64,000 bases of DNA from Flavilitoribacter nigricans DSM 23189 = NBRC 102662 (GCF_002646595.1 NZ_PDUD01000024.1:1-64000); one strand, 5' to 3'; counted from the first letter of the stretch, positions 26,332-36,364 are shown. The notes: generated by a model not told the origin, from the sequence alone. Translations and numbers: made by a program.

Positions 26332-26796
26332 CTACCGCCAGCAATCAATAATGGATTTTACCGCTACGAAGATCGCTTCCCGTCCTTCCTTGGTTACGTA
26401 GCCGTCTTCCACATCGGAAAGGGCGTCTTCCGCGAAAGCCAGCAGGTCCTCCTGGGGCTGATCCCGAAAGAAAACATCGAGGCGTTCGTGGAATTTATGG
26501 CCCTTCACCCCCTGCAGAAGTTGCCAGTTATTTTCTTCCTGTCCGCTCAGCTCGTCCTCCTCTATCCGGGGCAGATCGCCATTCACTTTTTTGGCGGAAC
26601 GGTAGATCACGATCACCAGGAAAAGCAGGAACTCCCGCTCCTGATTGGTAAACAGGGAGAAGTTCTCGGAAAACAGGTACGCCAGCAGTACCGGCTGACT
26701 GGTTTCCAGGTCATTTAAGGCCGTTTCAAATACCGCTTCGGATTCCCCAAGTTCTTCGGCAACCCGATCAATAACTTCTTCTGATACAAACTTCAT
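26332..26796 (-). CDS. Small acidic helical protein, unknown function
   Basis: 154 residues from the ATG at 26796. Acidic, predicted all-helical, no signal peptide. Recognisable segments are EVIDRVAEELGESEAVFE, ERLDVFFRDQPQEDLLAFAE and EGREAIFVAVKSIIDCW. I do not recognise the family. Codon use and composition match the neighbours, and it is followed by the long repeat-bearing gap. Confidence 0.7.
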   Translation of the reverse strand: MKFVSEEVIDRVAEELGESEAVFETALNDLETSQPVLLAYLFSENFSLFTNQEREFLLFLVIVIYRSAKKVNGDLPRIEEDELSGQEENNWQLLQGVKGHKFHERLDVFFRDQPQEDLLAFAEDALSDVEDGYVTKEGREAIFVAVKSIIDCWR

Positions 26797-26930
26797 AGGC
26801 AAGATTCAGCACCACCCGGGCACTGGGTTTCAAAAGATGCCGTTGTCCGATCTTTTGCTCTCATCACCTCCTGATCTGCTTAGATCCGGATCGGTGATAG
26901 TCGCTGGGACCGGATGCAAACCACTGCATC

Positions 26931-29447
26931 TCAGTTTTCCAAAATATGCAATTCGATCCTTTGGTTTTTCCGGCGGCCTTCCAGTGTATCGTTAGACGCG
27001 ATCGGACTGGTCTTACCGTATCCTTTATAATTCACCTGTCGGGAATCTGTTCCCTGGGTAAACAAATAATCGGCAATGACCTTGGCCCGCTGTTCGGAAA
27101 GCTGCAAAGATAAGGAATGGCTCAACCAACCGTTGGTATGGGCGGCAATTTCTATGCGCAATCGGGGATTTGCCCCCAAAAACTGAACTACGCGGTCCAG
27201 TTCCAGATAAGAAACTTCTTTTAGCTGATCGGTATTAGGCTTAAAGAATACATTATTCAGCAGGAAGGAGGACCCTTTTTCCGGACTAAGCAGCACCAGC
27301 TCTCTTTCCTCTTCCCGATAACCGGTATTTTCCGCATTGATGCCCTTGACACCGAGTTCACTTTCATTGTAAGCGGCTCCGGCCAGTTGCTGCTGTTCTT
27401 CCGCGACCTGCAGTTCGACCTTTTCTTTAAGCTGCTCACTCAGTACAACCGCTTCCTGCTGACGGACCTGGTAGTAGGCCTCGTTCTGCAGGGCCATTCG
27501 GACTTCATCCCGCAATTCTTCGCGTAATTCCAGCCGGACTTTCGCTTCCATATTGCTGCGCAATTCCGATTCCAGATCCTGTTGCCAGGAGGGCATTTCT
27601 ATCCGGGACTGGCCAACCTCGATCATGGCATCCTCCAGTTGCTGGGCAATCTGCTCGCGGATCTCGTATTCTTTTTCGTCCAGTATTTCCATCAGGTCCG
27701 GCTCTACGCTGCTGCGCATGGAAGCCTTGACCTGCGGCCATAGTTCTTTAGCCAGTTCCCGGCCGATGCGCGGCCGCATCTCTTCCAGCATTTGTTCGTG
27801 GATACCGGTTTGGAAATCGGAGAAGTTCTTGGCCTCTTCCCAGAGGAATTCTTCCTGCTTGGGAGCACTCTTTTTCACTTCGGGCTGATAGAACCGATTG
27901 AAGCGTTTTTTCATATCCGCCAGCTCATCATCCGGCGTTCCGCGATTGGCGTCTTTTTCGGGGATTGCACTTCCTTTCGGGTCCCAGTCGTATTCCGCGG
28001 GTATGGGTGCCCGGGTCGGAATGGTATCGATCTCCACCGGCCGGTTCAAGGTTTCGTAGCGGTGACGCAGCGCATCCAGTTCCGGATCGCTGTATAGGGT
28101 GCTGCCTAACTGCGGATCGGGCAGATTTTCTTCTTTTAAATAGGCTTCGCGCAACCTGCGCATTTCTTCCAGTTCTTCATCCACCTGATCCAGACGTAGT
28201 TTCAGGTTCTGGATCTCTCCGTCCCGCAGCAGATATTCCGGGCTGAACTGCGTAGAGGCCAGCAGAGTGCGGTGGTCCATCTCGGAGGCCTTGGGAGCAC
28301 CGGTTCCCCGCAGGTACGTACTGGTGGGAAAATGCCCGGGTGCAGCCGCCTGGATGCCCAGTTCCGCTCCGGGAGGAACGACCACGGTAAAAGTACCATC
28401 CGGTTGTAACGGCAAATTGCGCACACTGCCTTCGGATTGCAGGTCGAGACTGGTCACTTCCAGGTCACGAATAGACTGGTGATCCTGCAGGTTGATCTTT
28501 CCCCGAACAAGAGTCACCGATTGCGGAAGGAATTCTTCCGGCAGGTGAGCCGCGTAAATATTCAGCGAGCCGGTATCCCGGTAAACCAGATAGGCCGGAT
28601 CTCCGGTAACGGGCAGACTGATGTATTCGTCATCGAAAGGGGTATTGATATTTTCTCCGAGGTTTTGCGGTTCGCTCCAATTGGTCCAGGAATCATCCAG
28701 CCGGCGGGCATAAAAAAGATCAAAACCGCCTTTCCCAGCGTGGCCCCGACTGGCAAAGTACAGGGTCTGACCATCCGCCGCCAGAAATGCCCGGGATTCC
28801 TCTTTGTTCGTATTGATCACATTTCCCAGATGCAGGGGAGCGCTCCATTGGAAATCTCCTTCCCGGAAGGAAACGTAAAGATCGCGGCGGCCAAGTCCTT
28901 CCTGCCGCTCCAGCCCCATGATCAGGATGTTGCCGTCCGGGCAGAGATTGAAGGTGGCACCGTCGCCGATGGTATAAAAATCTTCGATCTCACAAGGCTC
29001 GGGATTAGACCAGGAGCGACCTTCCCGCCGGGCCCAGGCCAGGCCTTCGCCGCCCTGCCCGTAGGTATCCTGCAGATAAATAATCTGGTTGCTCGGATCC
29101 AGCGCCACCACCGAATTCGAATAAATATTATTGAGTGGCGCTCCGGCGTTTACCGGGCGGCTCCATTTTCCCTGAGCGTTCTTTTTACTTACCCAGATAT
29201 CCCCCGCTTTATCAAAACCAAAATTTTGGGGATGCCGACGCCGGGTAAAATACAGCGTATTGCCGTCCGCACTGATCAGGGGAGCGCTCTCTTCCGAATT
29301 GGAATTGATGAATCCCGGCAATAAATTCAAGCCGGCCGGCAATTCTACTACGGCTTTCCTTTTAATGGGTAAGGCGGGAGCCTGAGGTTGAGCTTCCAAC
29401 AAGGAAGCGACCCCCATTAAAATTGCCACAAGTAGATTTCGATACAT
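26931..29447 (-). CDS. OmpA-family envelope protein with PD40 propeller repeats
   Basis: 838 residues with a Sec signal peptide ending LLEAQ. Residues about 45-310 hold WD40-like PD40 repeats (APLISADGNTLYFTRRR, SRAFLADGQTLYFASRG-type blades). A middle region (about 400-720) is a long Glu/Gln/Arg-rich coiled coil. The C-terminal 110 residues form an OmpA peptidoglycan-binding domain: FKPNTDQLKEVSYLELDRVV, IEIAAHTNGW, LSEQRAKVIADYLF, KGYGKTSPIASN and RRKNQRIEL. It probably anchors to peptidoglycan while the propeller binds another envelope component. The long coiled coil between the two is unusual in length. Confidence 0.9.
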   Translation of the reverse strand: MYRNLLVAILMGVASLLEAQPQAPALPIKRKAVVELPAGLNLLPGFINSNSEESAPLISADGNTLYFTRRRHPQNFGFDKAGDIWVSKKNAQGKWSRPVNAGAPLNNIYSNSVVALDPSNQIIYLQDTYGQGGEGLAWARREGRSWSNPEPCEIEDFYTIGDGATFNLCPDGNILIMGLERQEGLGRRDLYVSFREGDFQWSAPLHLGNVINTNKEESRAFLAADGQTLYFASRGHAGKGGFDLFYARRLDDSWTNWSEPQNLGENINTPFDDEYISLPVTGDPAYLVYRDTGSLNIYAAHLPEEFLPQSVTLVRGKINLQDHQSIRDLEVTSLDLQSEGSVRNLPLQPDGTFTVVVPPGAELGIQAAAPGHFPTSTYLRGTGAPKASEMDHRTLLASTQFSPEYLLRDGEIQNLKLRLDQVDEELEEMRRLREAYLKEENLPDPQLGSTLYSDPELDALRHRYETLNRPVEIDTIPTRAPIPAEYDWDPKGSAIPEKDANRGTPDDELADMKKRFNRFYQPEVKKSAPKQEEFLWEEAKNFSDFQTGIHEQMLEEMRPRIGRELAKELWPQVKASMRSSVEPDLMEILDEKEYEIREQIAQQLEDAMIEVGQSRIEMPSWQQDLESELRSNMEAKVRLELREELRDEVRMALQNEAYYQVRQQEAVVLSEQLKEKVELQVAEEQQQLAGAAYNESELGVKGINAENTGYREEERELVLLSPEKGSSFLLNNVFFKPNTDQLKEVSYLELDRVVQFLGANPRLRIEIAAHTNGWLSHSLSLQLSEQRAKVIADYLFTQGTDSRQVNYKGYGKTSPIASNDTLEGRRKNQRIELHILEN

Positions 29448-29697
29448 TTAAATCTGAATTTTGGAAAGGCGAAGCGCCGGCAAATCGAAGCCTAATATAA
29501 GCTCCGTAAGTTGCTCTATAGATAATACAAAAAAATTACCGCTTTTGGTTGGCTTATTAAGACAAATTTAACGCGAGAAAGGGGAATAGTGGTATATTTT
29601 TTCAAGAGTTGTAGTGAAAATGATCGAACAGGCGGTGCTTCCCTCTAATTTGCCTTATATTCGATTTTTTTTAATCCATCCATTTTCCATCTTGGGT

Positions 29698-32235
29698 ATG
29701 AATAGAGTTGTACGTTTTTTGGCCTTTATACTGTGTATCGGTTCATTGGGTTTCAATGGCTGTCAGGAATCTTCAGATCTGCTGCAAGCACCTTCATCAG
29801 ACGAATCAACTCCTCATAGTCCGGAGGATTGGATGTACCGGCAAAGGGCCTATCCCCACGGCCGGATCCGCAAGGATATATACCTGCAGGCCATGCACCA
29901 GTGGCAGGCCCTCCGTAATGCCCGAAGTGGTGGGCAACAGGATTGGGAGCCGGTCGGCCCACTGGCGATCGGCGGTCGGATCACCAGTCTGGCCGTAGAC
30001 CCGACGGATGACCAAACGATCTTTATCGGCGCAGCTTCGGGCGGCGTTTTCAAAACGACTAATGGCGGACAGAACTGGTCTCCCGTTTTTGACGGTGCGG
30101 CCAGTCTTTCTATCGGAGACCTCGCCCTGGCGCCTTCCGATCCACAGATCATTTATGTCGGTACCGGCGAAGCCAATGCCGGCGGTGGTTCTCTGGCCTA
30201 CGACGGAGCGGGTATCTACAAAAGTACCGACGGGGGAACCAACTGGACCCCACTCGGTCTGGAAAACAGCGGCAGCACGGGTAAGATGATCGTCCATCCC
30301 CAGAACCCCGATCGGGTCTACGTCGCCACAATGGGGGAGCTCTTTGCCAACAATTCAGAACGCGGGCTCTACCGTACGATCAACGGCGGACAGAGCTGGG
30401 AACAGGTCCTCTACATCAGCGATTCTACCGGAGTGATCGATCTGGCGATCCATCCCGACCAGCTGGATATTTTATTTGCAGCGAGCTGGGAACGCATCCG
30501 GCGCCCCAACCGAAGGCAGTACGGCGGTACTACTTCCGCGATCTACCGCAGTAATGACGGAGGGGACAGCTGGCAACAGCTCAGCCTGCCCATTGCACCT
30601 AACCGTCGACTGGGGCGGATCGGGCTCGCTATTTCTCCCGTCAATCCGAATCGGATCTATGCTTCTGTAGTGGATGGCGACAATGATCTCCTGCTGGGGA
30701 TCTATCGCAGTGACAACCTGGGCCAAAGCTGGACCGACCTTCCGCTCGACGGCATCTCCCAGGTGCCCTTTATGTGGTGGTTCGGAAAGATCTACGCCGA
30801 TCCGGTCGATGCCGACCGCGTCTATATCTGCGGGCTGGAAGTGGAACAATATCGACTCGGAGATGAGCAGTGGGAAACCATCATGCGGGGCAGTCATGTG
30901 GATCAGCACGTGCTGTATATCGAACCCGATAATGCCAGTTATCTACTGCTGGGGAATGACGGTGGTCTCTACCGGGGCACCGGGGACTTCACTACTACCT
31001 GGACACATTTTGACAACTTACCGATCACGCAGTTTTATACGGCCGAGATCGACTTCCAGCAACCCTCAAGACTATTCGGGGGCACTCAGGACAACGGTTC
31101 CCTGCGGCGGCGGACGGACTCCGGCCAGTGGGAACAGATCCTCGGCGGCGATGGCTTCGTCAATCTGGTGGATCCTTCCGACCCCAGGTTCGTTTATGCG
31201 GAATCTCAGTACGGCAATTTCCGTCGTTCTACTTCCGGCGGCAATCAGTTCTCTAACGGCACTCCGATCGAAAGCCTTTCCGAGAATCGGAACTGGAAAA
31301 CTCCCGTTATTCTGGATCCCAATACACCTAGTACACTTTACTACGGTGCCCAGCGGGTTTTCCGGTCAACCGACCGGGCCGTCAACTGGCAAGCCATCAG
31401 TCCCATCCTGGCCAATACGCCTCCGGGAAGCAATCTGGTATACGGCTCCATTACCAGTCTGGCCGTTTCCCCGGCCAACAGCAGTGTGCTTTACGCCGGT
31501 ACGGACGAAGGTTCCTTGTTTCTTACCACAAATGACGGCAATGACTGGGAACCGATCGATCAAAACTTGCCCGGACGCTGGATCACCAGTATCAGCGCGC
31601 ACCCGACCGATCAGCGGGTCGCCTACGTGACTTTTTCCGGGTATCGCTGGAATGACTATCTGCCCCACGTCTTCCGGACGGACGATCAGGGGCAGACCTG
31701 GACGGATATTTCCGCCGGACTGCCGGAAGTGCCGGTCAATGATATCGTGATCCGGCCCGACCGCCCGGAAGAACTGTTTCTGGCTACGGATGCCGGTGTA
31801 TTCCGGTCGGAAGATGAAGGACTCAGCTGGTCGGTGCTCGGGCAGAGCCTTCCGAAGGTGGTCGTGAATGATCTCGTTTACCACCAGCCCACCCAAACCC
31901 TCGTAGCCGGAACCTATGGTCGTTCGATGTACCAGATCACGATCGAGGACAGCCCACTGGCCGTCGACCAGCAGGTACGGGGGCTGATCCAATCGGCCCG
32001 GGCGTTTCCCAATCCGTTCCGGGAACAGAGCCGGATCCGGATAGTATTGGAAAAAGCGGAAAATCTGAATGTAGGCATTTATCAGTTGGATGGCCGGCTG
32101 GTCCAAACGCTGCACGAAGGGCAACTGGCGGCGGGAGTGCACGAATTTTCCTTTCGGGCCGGCGGCAGCGGCAGCTACATTTGCCGGATCATCGGGCGGG
32201 AGAGCCGGGCCACTCTTTTGTTGTCCAGATTGTAG
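29698..32235 (+). CDS. BNR/sortilin-type propeller protein with T9SS sorting domain
   Basis: 845 residues from the ATG at 29698, which opens a hydrophobic signal ending GFNGC, a likely lipobox. At least eight BNR/Asp-box blades follow (TTNGGQNW, STDGGTNW, TINGGQSW, SNDGGDSW, SDNLGQSW, TTNDGNDW, TDDQGQTW, SEDEGLSW), forming one or two seven-bladed propellers like VPS10/sortilin and xyloglucanase folds. The last 80 residues are a type A T9SS sorting domain (ARAFPNPFREQSRIRIVL, IYQLDGRLVQTLHEGQLAAG, GSYICRI). Sialidase-type catalytic residues were not identified. A lipobox plus a T9SS tail is an odd pair. An earlier in-frame start (29614) would place a non-signal extension ahead. Confidence 0.88.
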   Translation: MNRVVRFLAFILCIGSLGFNGCQESSDLLQAPSSDESTPHSPEDWMYRQRAYPHGRIRKDIYLQAMHQWQALRNARSGGQQDWEPVGPLAIGGRITSLAVDPTDDQTIFIGAASGGVFKTTNGGQNWSPVFDGAASLSIGDLALAPSDPQIIYVGTGEANAGGGSLAYDGAGIYKSTDGGTNWTPLGLENSGSTGKMIVHPQNPDRVYVATMGELFANNSERGLYRTINGGQSWEQVLYISDSTGVIDLAIHPDQLDILFAASWERIRRPNRRQYGGTTSAIYRSNDGGDSWQQLSLPIAPNRRLGRIGLAISPVNPNRIYASVVDGDNDLLLGIYRSDNLGQSWTDLPLDGISQVPFMWWFGKIYADPVDADRVYICGLEVEQYRLGDEQWETIMRGSHVDQHVLYIEPDNASYLLLGNDGGLYRGTGDFTTTWTHFDNLPITQFYTAEIDFQQPSRLFGGTQDNGSLRRRTDSGQWEQILGGDGFVNLVDPSDPRFVYAESQYGNFRRSTSGGNQFSNGTPIESLSENRNWKTPVILDPNTPSTLYYGAQRVFRSTDRAVNWQAISPILANTPPGSNLVYGSITSLAVSPANSSVLYAGTDEGSLFLTTNDGNDWEPIDQNLPGRWITSISAHPTDQRVAYVTFSGYRWNDYLPHVFRTDDQGQTWTDISAGLPEVPVNDIVIRPDRPEELFLATDAGVFRSEDEGLSWSVLGQSLPKVVVNDLVYHQPTQTLVAGTYGRSMYQITIEDSPLAVDQQVRGLIQSARAFPNPFREQSRIRIVLEKAENLNVGIYQLDGRLVQTLHEGQLAAGVHEFSFRAGGSGSYICRIIGRESRATLLLSRL

Positions 32236-32418
32236 AGTCAGTAACACCTGAAACCAGATCATATAACCCCGGCATCGAAACTTTTCCCGCAGGAGCGCAA
32301 GTAACCGCCCTGCCCTTTTCCGAAATTTCTGAACACCCGACAGAGGAAGGCCTTGGCTTTTCCGGGCTCCTGAAACGGGCTGCTTAATCGGTAGTTCCGG
32401 TCAGAAACTATTGGCCTG

Positions 32419-32463
32419 TGTGATCCACATCACTATACCGCCATTGCAAAGCCTTTACCTTTG
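32419..32463 (+). promoter_or_regulatory. CRP/FNR-type site and promoter of the Crp/Fnr-SulP locus
   Basis: TGTGA-TCCACA-TCACT at 32419-32434 matches nine of ten positions of the classic TGTGA-N6-TCACA half-sites. Downstream, TACCTTTG at 32456-32463 is a full match to the Bacteroidota -7 element; no TTTG stands 19-21 bases before it, because the palindrome occupies that place. With a start near 32468 the palindrome centre is about 42 bases upstream, the position of a class II activator. Confidence 0.6.
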
Positions 32464-32558
32464 TATCGTAAATGAAAAAGGTTCAACTACATTACATGAA
32501 AAAATGTTCATATTTTGTGATTTAAACCCATTTACAGCACCCTCTCAATTTTAGGAAT

Positions 32559-33212
32559 GTGATCTTAGAACAAGGCAATGTTACTGAATTATTAAGGACT
32601 TATTTCCCCCAACTCTCCGAGCGAGGGCTACGGGAAGAGATCGCTCAGGTAGGAAAGGTGATGACTTTTTCCGCCGGAGAAATGATCATGGATTACGGCA
32701 GTTACATCAAACTGATCCCCTTGGTGATCCAGGGCAGCATTAAAGTGAGTCGCGAAGGAGATGACGGGGAAGAGATCTTTCTCTACTACCTCCAGGGCGG
32801 AGATGCCTGTACCATGACCTTTACCTGCTGCATGCGGGACAAACAAAGTGCCATCCGGACCATTGCGGAAGACGATACCCAGATCATCGCCATTCCAACC
32901 CGCTACATGGACGAATGGATGATGAAATACCCCACCTGGAAGAATTTCGTCATGACCGCCTACGACCGCCGGATGCTGGAACTGATCGATACCATTGACC
33001 AGATCGTATTCAAAAAACTGGACGAGCGCCTGCTCAATTACCTGCGCAAAAAAGCGCAGGCCGTCGGGCAAAACACCTTACAGACCACCCATCAGGATAT
33101 CGCTGATGACCTCAACGTGACCCGGGAATCCATTTCCCGCTTATTAAAAAACCTGGAAAAACAACACAAACTCGAACTGGGTCGGAACCAGATCACCTTG
33201 AAGAAACTCTGA
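32559..33212 (+). CDS. Crp/Fnr-family regulator with a three-cysteine motif
   Basis: 217 residues, GTG start at 32559 (AGGA just before it; the nearby ATG at 32557 is out of frame). An N-terminal cyclic-nucleotide-binding-like beta roll (about 15-125) lacks the arginine-containing phosphate cassette of true cAMP receptors. Cys 84, Cys 90 and Cys 91 lie in GGDACTMTFTCCMRD, a pattern seen in Bacteroidota Crp/Fnr relatives and suggestive of redox or metal sensing. The C-terminal winged helix is clear: QDIADDLNVTRESISRLLKN. It stands 72 bases before the first SulP gene, same strand, and has a CRP-type site in its own promoter region. Confidence 0.92.
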   Translation: MILEQGNVTELLRTYFPQLSERGLREEIAQVGKVMTFSAGEMIMDYGSYIKLIPLVIQGSIKVSREGDDGEEIFLYYLQGGDACTMTFTCCMRDKQSAIRTIAEDDTQIIAIPTRYMDEWMMKYPTWKNFVMTAYDRRMLELIDTIDQIVFKKLDERLLNYLRKKAQAVGQNTLQTTHQDIADDLNVTRESISRLLKNLEKQHKLELGRNQITLKKL

Positions 33213-33284
33213 GGCGTCGGCCGCTCCGGTTCGGGATTGGATTTAACAGAATACTTGGTAGACTAGCCAAACAATTAAACTTTT

Positions 33285-35018
33285 ATGAAACTGAAATCTT
33301 TCTTTCCCATAATGGACTGGCTGCCCCAATACACCGGGGATCAGTTCAAGGGTGATATCTCGGCCGGACTAACTGTTGGTGTAATGCTGATCCCCCAGGG
33401 TATGGCCTACGCCATGCTGGCCGGATTGCCGCCCATCTACGGTCTATATGCCTCCACGCTTCCTTTGATCCTTTACGCAATACTTGGTACCTCCCGCCAA
33501 CTGGCCGTTGGGCCGGTAGCTATGGTATCACTCCTGACCGCCAGTAGTGTCGGGATGCTGGCCGAGACCGGTTCAGGTTCCTACATCGCGCTGGCCATCA
33601 GTCTGGCCCTGATCGTGGGTTTGATCCAGTTCTTTTTGGGGACGTTTAGATTGGGTTTTCTGGTTAACTTTCTTTCCCACCCGGTTATTTCCGGTTTCAC
33701 TTCGGCCGCCGCTTTAATTATCGGTATCAGTCAGTTGAAACACCTGCTGGGAGTCAATATCGGCCGGAGTCATCACATTCACGAGATCTTGCTCGAAGCC
33801 ATTGAAAAGATCGCAAGCGTCAACATACCCACTTTATTGATCGGGCTCGGTGGTATTGCCCTGATCATTGCCGTTCGAAAATTCAACCGATCCATTCCCG
33901 GCTCGCTGCTGGCGGTGGTATTCGGTATCCTGGTTAGCTGGGGTTTCGGGCTGACCGAAAGCGGAGTAAAGATCGTCGGAGAAGTACCCAAGGGGCTGCC
34001 TTCTTTCGGCATTCCTACCTTCTCGATGGATATGCTGGGGACACTGCTTCCGATCGCTCTGACCATTTCGCTGGTCAGCTTTATGGAAAGTATAGCCGTA
34101 GCCAAAGCCGTGCAGGCTAAACACAAAAACTATAAGGTCATTCCCAATCAGGAACTGATCGCTCTGGGAGCCGCCAACATCGGTGGTGCCTTTTTCCAGT
34201 CCTATCCGGTAACGGGCGGTTTTTCCCGTACGGCAGTAAATGACCAGGCCGGCGCTCGTACGGGTATGGCTTCCATCATCAGTGCCGTGCTGATCATCCT
34301 GACCCTGTTATTCCTGACACCGCTGTTCTACTATCTGCCCAATGCGATCCTGGCGGCCGTGATCATGGTAGCCGTTTTCGGACTGATCGATTACAAAGAA
34401 CCTATCCATCTCTGGCACACGGATCGCGGAGATTTCTGGATGCTGATCGTCACCTTTGTAGCCACCTTAAGCCTGGGTATCGAGCAGGGTATCGGCATCG
34501 GGGTGATCCTGTCACTGGCCATGATGATCTTTCGGAGTACCCGCCCGCACATGGTGGAACTCGGAGAGGTGCCCGGAGCGAAAGTCTACCGGAACCTGGA
34601 TCGCTTTACGGATCTGAAAAAGCGGGATGATATCCTGATCGTTCGTTTTGACGCTCAGTTGTATTTCGCCAACATCAATTTTTTCCAGGAACGTATGAGT
34701 GAACTGATCCGGGCTAAAGGTGAGCACCTGAAGGCTATTATCATCAATGCGGAAAGTATCGGTTACATGGATAGCAGCGCAATGCATGCACTGGAAGAAT
34801 TTGTCAAGAAATACAAAGCCCGCAATATCAAGATCTTTTTCACCGGCGTGATCGGCCCGGTGCGGGATGCGCTGAACCGCGCTCACCTACTCGATGAGAT
34901 CGGAAAAGATCGCCTGTTCATGACCGTTCAGCAGGCCGTAGATGTGATCGACGGCGAGGGCGCGCCCAACGCGTTAAACGGCCGTCTCGAAAATTATACT
35001 CTACAAACAAACAAATAA
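33285..35018 (+). CDS. SulP-family anion transporter with STAS domain (first copy)
   Basis: 577 residues: transmembrane core with about 14 helices beginning with AGLTVGVMLIPQGMAYAMLA and the GLPPIYGLYAS motif, then a cytoplasmic STAS domain from about residue 445 (FDAQLYFANINFF; SIGYMDSSAMHALEEF). The family moves sulfate, bicarbonate, nitrate or related anions. Following a Crp/Fnr gene and preceding a porin by 4 bases, it fits a regulated uptake route across both membranes. The anion is not decided by sequence. Confidence 0.93.
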   Translation: MKLKSFFPIMDWLPQYTGDQFKGDISAGLTVGVMLIPQGMAYAMLAGLPPIYGLYASTLPLILYAILGTSRQLAVGPVAMVSLLTASSVGMLAETGSGSYIALAISLALIVGLIQFFLGTFRLGFLVNFLSHPVISGFTSAAALIIGISQLKHLLGVNIGRSHHIHEILLEAIEKIASVNIPTLLIGLGGIALIIAVRKFNRSIPGSLLAVVFGILVSWGFGLTESGVKIVGEVPKGLPSFGIPTFSMDMLGTLLPIALTISLVSFMESIAVAKAVQAKHKNYKVIPNQELIALGAANIGGAFFQSYPVTGGFSRTAVNDQAGARTGMASIISAVLIILTLLFLTPLFYYLPNAILAAVIMVAVFGLIDYKEPIHLWHTDRGDFWMLIVTFVATLSLGIEQGIGIGVILSLAMMIFRSTRPHMVELGEVPGAKVYRNLDRFTDLKKRDDILIVRFDAQLYFANINFFQERMSELIRAKGEHLKAIIINAESIGYMDSSAMHALEEFVKKYKARNIKIFFTGVIGPVRDALNRAHLLDEIGKDRLFMTVQQAVDVIDGEGAPNALNGRLENYTLQTNK

Positions 35019-35022
35019 TCCC

Positions 35023-36315
35023 GTGAGCAAAAATATTATCGTTCTATTGTTACTGGCACTGTCCGGTCTGGGGTTGAACGCCCAGAACAAAACCTCCGAA
35101 TTCAGTGAACTGCTGGAAAAGTATAAGATCAAACCATCCGTCGGCTTCCAGATGTGGACGACCTACACCGACGGCATGGAGGTTTACAACGCAGCAACCG
35201 AAACTTACGAAGTAGCTGAAAACCGTTTGAATACCCAGTTGCGCCGCACCCGTCTGGGCGTTAAAGGGCAGCCGTTTGAGGATCTTTCCTTCAACTTCAC
35301 GGCGGCGCTCGACCTCGTAGGTAAGGATCTGCTCTCCGCTACCGAAGCGGGCGGCAATAACGGTTCTTCCCCGACCTTTCGGGTCTGGAACGCTTTTGTT
35401 CAGTGGCGACTGCTCCCCAAAAAGGAGTACGCTCATCTGGTGGCTGGATATCAGGTATTGCCCATCGGCCGCGAAAGCATCACCAGTGCGCTGCGGAGTA
35501 CTTCTATGGAGAAATCCTGGTCCCAGAATTACCTGCGCCGTCACCTGACGGGTATCGGACCGGGCCGGGCGATGGGGCTCAATCTGGGCGGCCTGTTCCT
35601 CAATGAGCACTCCAATGTGCATTTTGAATACAATCTGGGAGTCTTCAATCCGGTTTTCGAAGCCGTCAACGGCAACTCTACCGGATTGCGGTCTTCTCCG
35701 ATGATCGCCGGTCGGGCCATCATTCATATCGGGGATCCGGAGTCCCAGACTTTTAGCATGAACCATAAGATCAATTACTTCGGCAAGCGAAAAGGAATAT
35801 CTTTGGCATTCGCGGTAGCGGAACAAGGAAGAACGGATCTTTTCCGGCAAAACCGGGCCCTGGGCGGTGATGTACTGCTCAATTACGGAGGGCTGAACAT
35901 CGACGGGGAGTATTATTACCTTTCCCGCAGTTCTTTCGACCTGGATGCCAGTCCGTCATTTGCCACCCACGGTCGTACCGGATACGCCCGGGTCAGCTAC
36001 GATCTGAACCTTCCCCGGCGGATGGTGCTCGAACCGGTAGCGATGTATTCCTTTTTCCGGGGAGCGATGGAAGAAGGCGCACAGAGTCAGGCTCAAAGTC
36101 TGAAAAGCTTTGCCGGAAAGGATGAAACTTTCGATCTGGGCGCCAACCTCTACTGGAACCCCGACTTTAAGATCAGCCTGCATTACACCTGGCGCTGGGG
36201 CGATGCCGGAACGGGCGGCGAAGGTGTCACCTTCAATAACTATTTCCAGCAATCCGGTCTGGGAGCTATCCGGCGCGGCAACTGGCTGGGATTGGGGCTG
36301 GTGTTGATCGTATAA
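35023..36315 (+). CDS. Phosphate-selective-porin-like outer-membrane protein
   Basis: 430 residues, GTG start, only 4 bases after the SulP stop. Sec signal peptide ending GLNAQ. The mature protein reads as a beta-barrel of the OprO/OprP type: KPSVGFQMWTTYTDG, LRRTRLGVKGQPFEDLSFNF, AYLVAGYQ-like strands, MEKSWSQNYLRRHLTG and alternating strands to the end, which closes LGLGLVLIV. It is probably the outer-membrane pore for the anion taken in by SulP. The link is inferred from the near-overlap of the genes. Confidence 0.88.
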   Translation: MSKNIIVLLLLALSGLGLNAQNKTSEFSELLEKYKIKPSVGFQMWTTYTDGMEVYNAATETYEVAENRLNTQLRRTRLGVKGQPFEDLSFNFTAALDLVGKDLLSATEAGGNNGSSPTFRVWNAFVQWRLLPKKEYAHLVAGYQVLPIGRESITSALRSTSMEKSWSQNYLRRHLTGIGPGRAMGLNLGGLFLNEHSNVHFEYNLGVFNPVFEAVNGNSTGLRSSPMIAGRAIIHIGDPESQTFSMNHKINYFGKRKGISLAFAVAEQGRTDLFRQNRALGGDVLLNYGGLNIDGEYYYLSRSSFDLDASPSFATHGRTGYARVSYDLNLPRRMVLEPVAMYSFFRGAMEEGAQSQAQSLKSFAGKDETFDLGANLYWNPDFKISLHYTWRWGDAGTGGEGVTFNNYFQQSGLGAIRRGNWLGLGLVLIV

Positions 36316-36364
36316 GGTTGATGATTGGACAATTAGCTGATTAAATAACCATAAAAACCTGATC

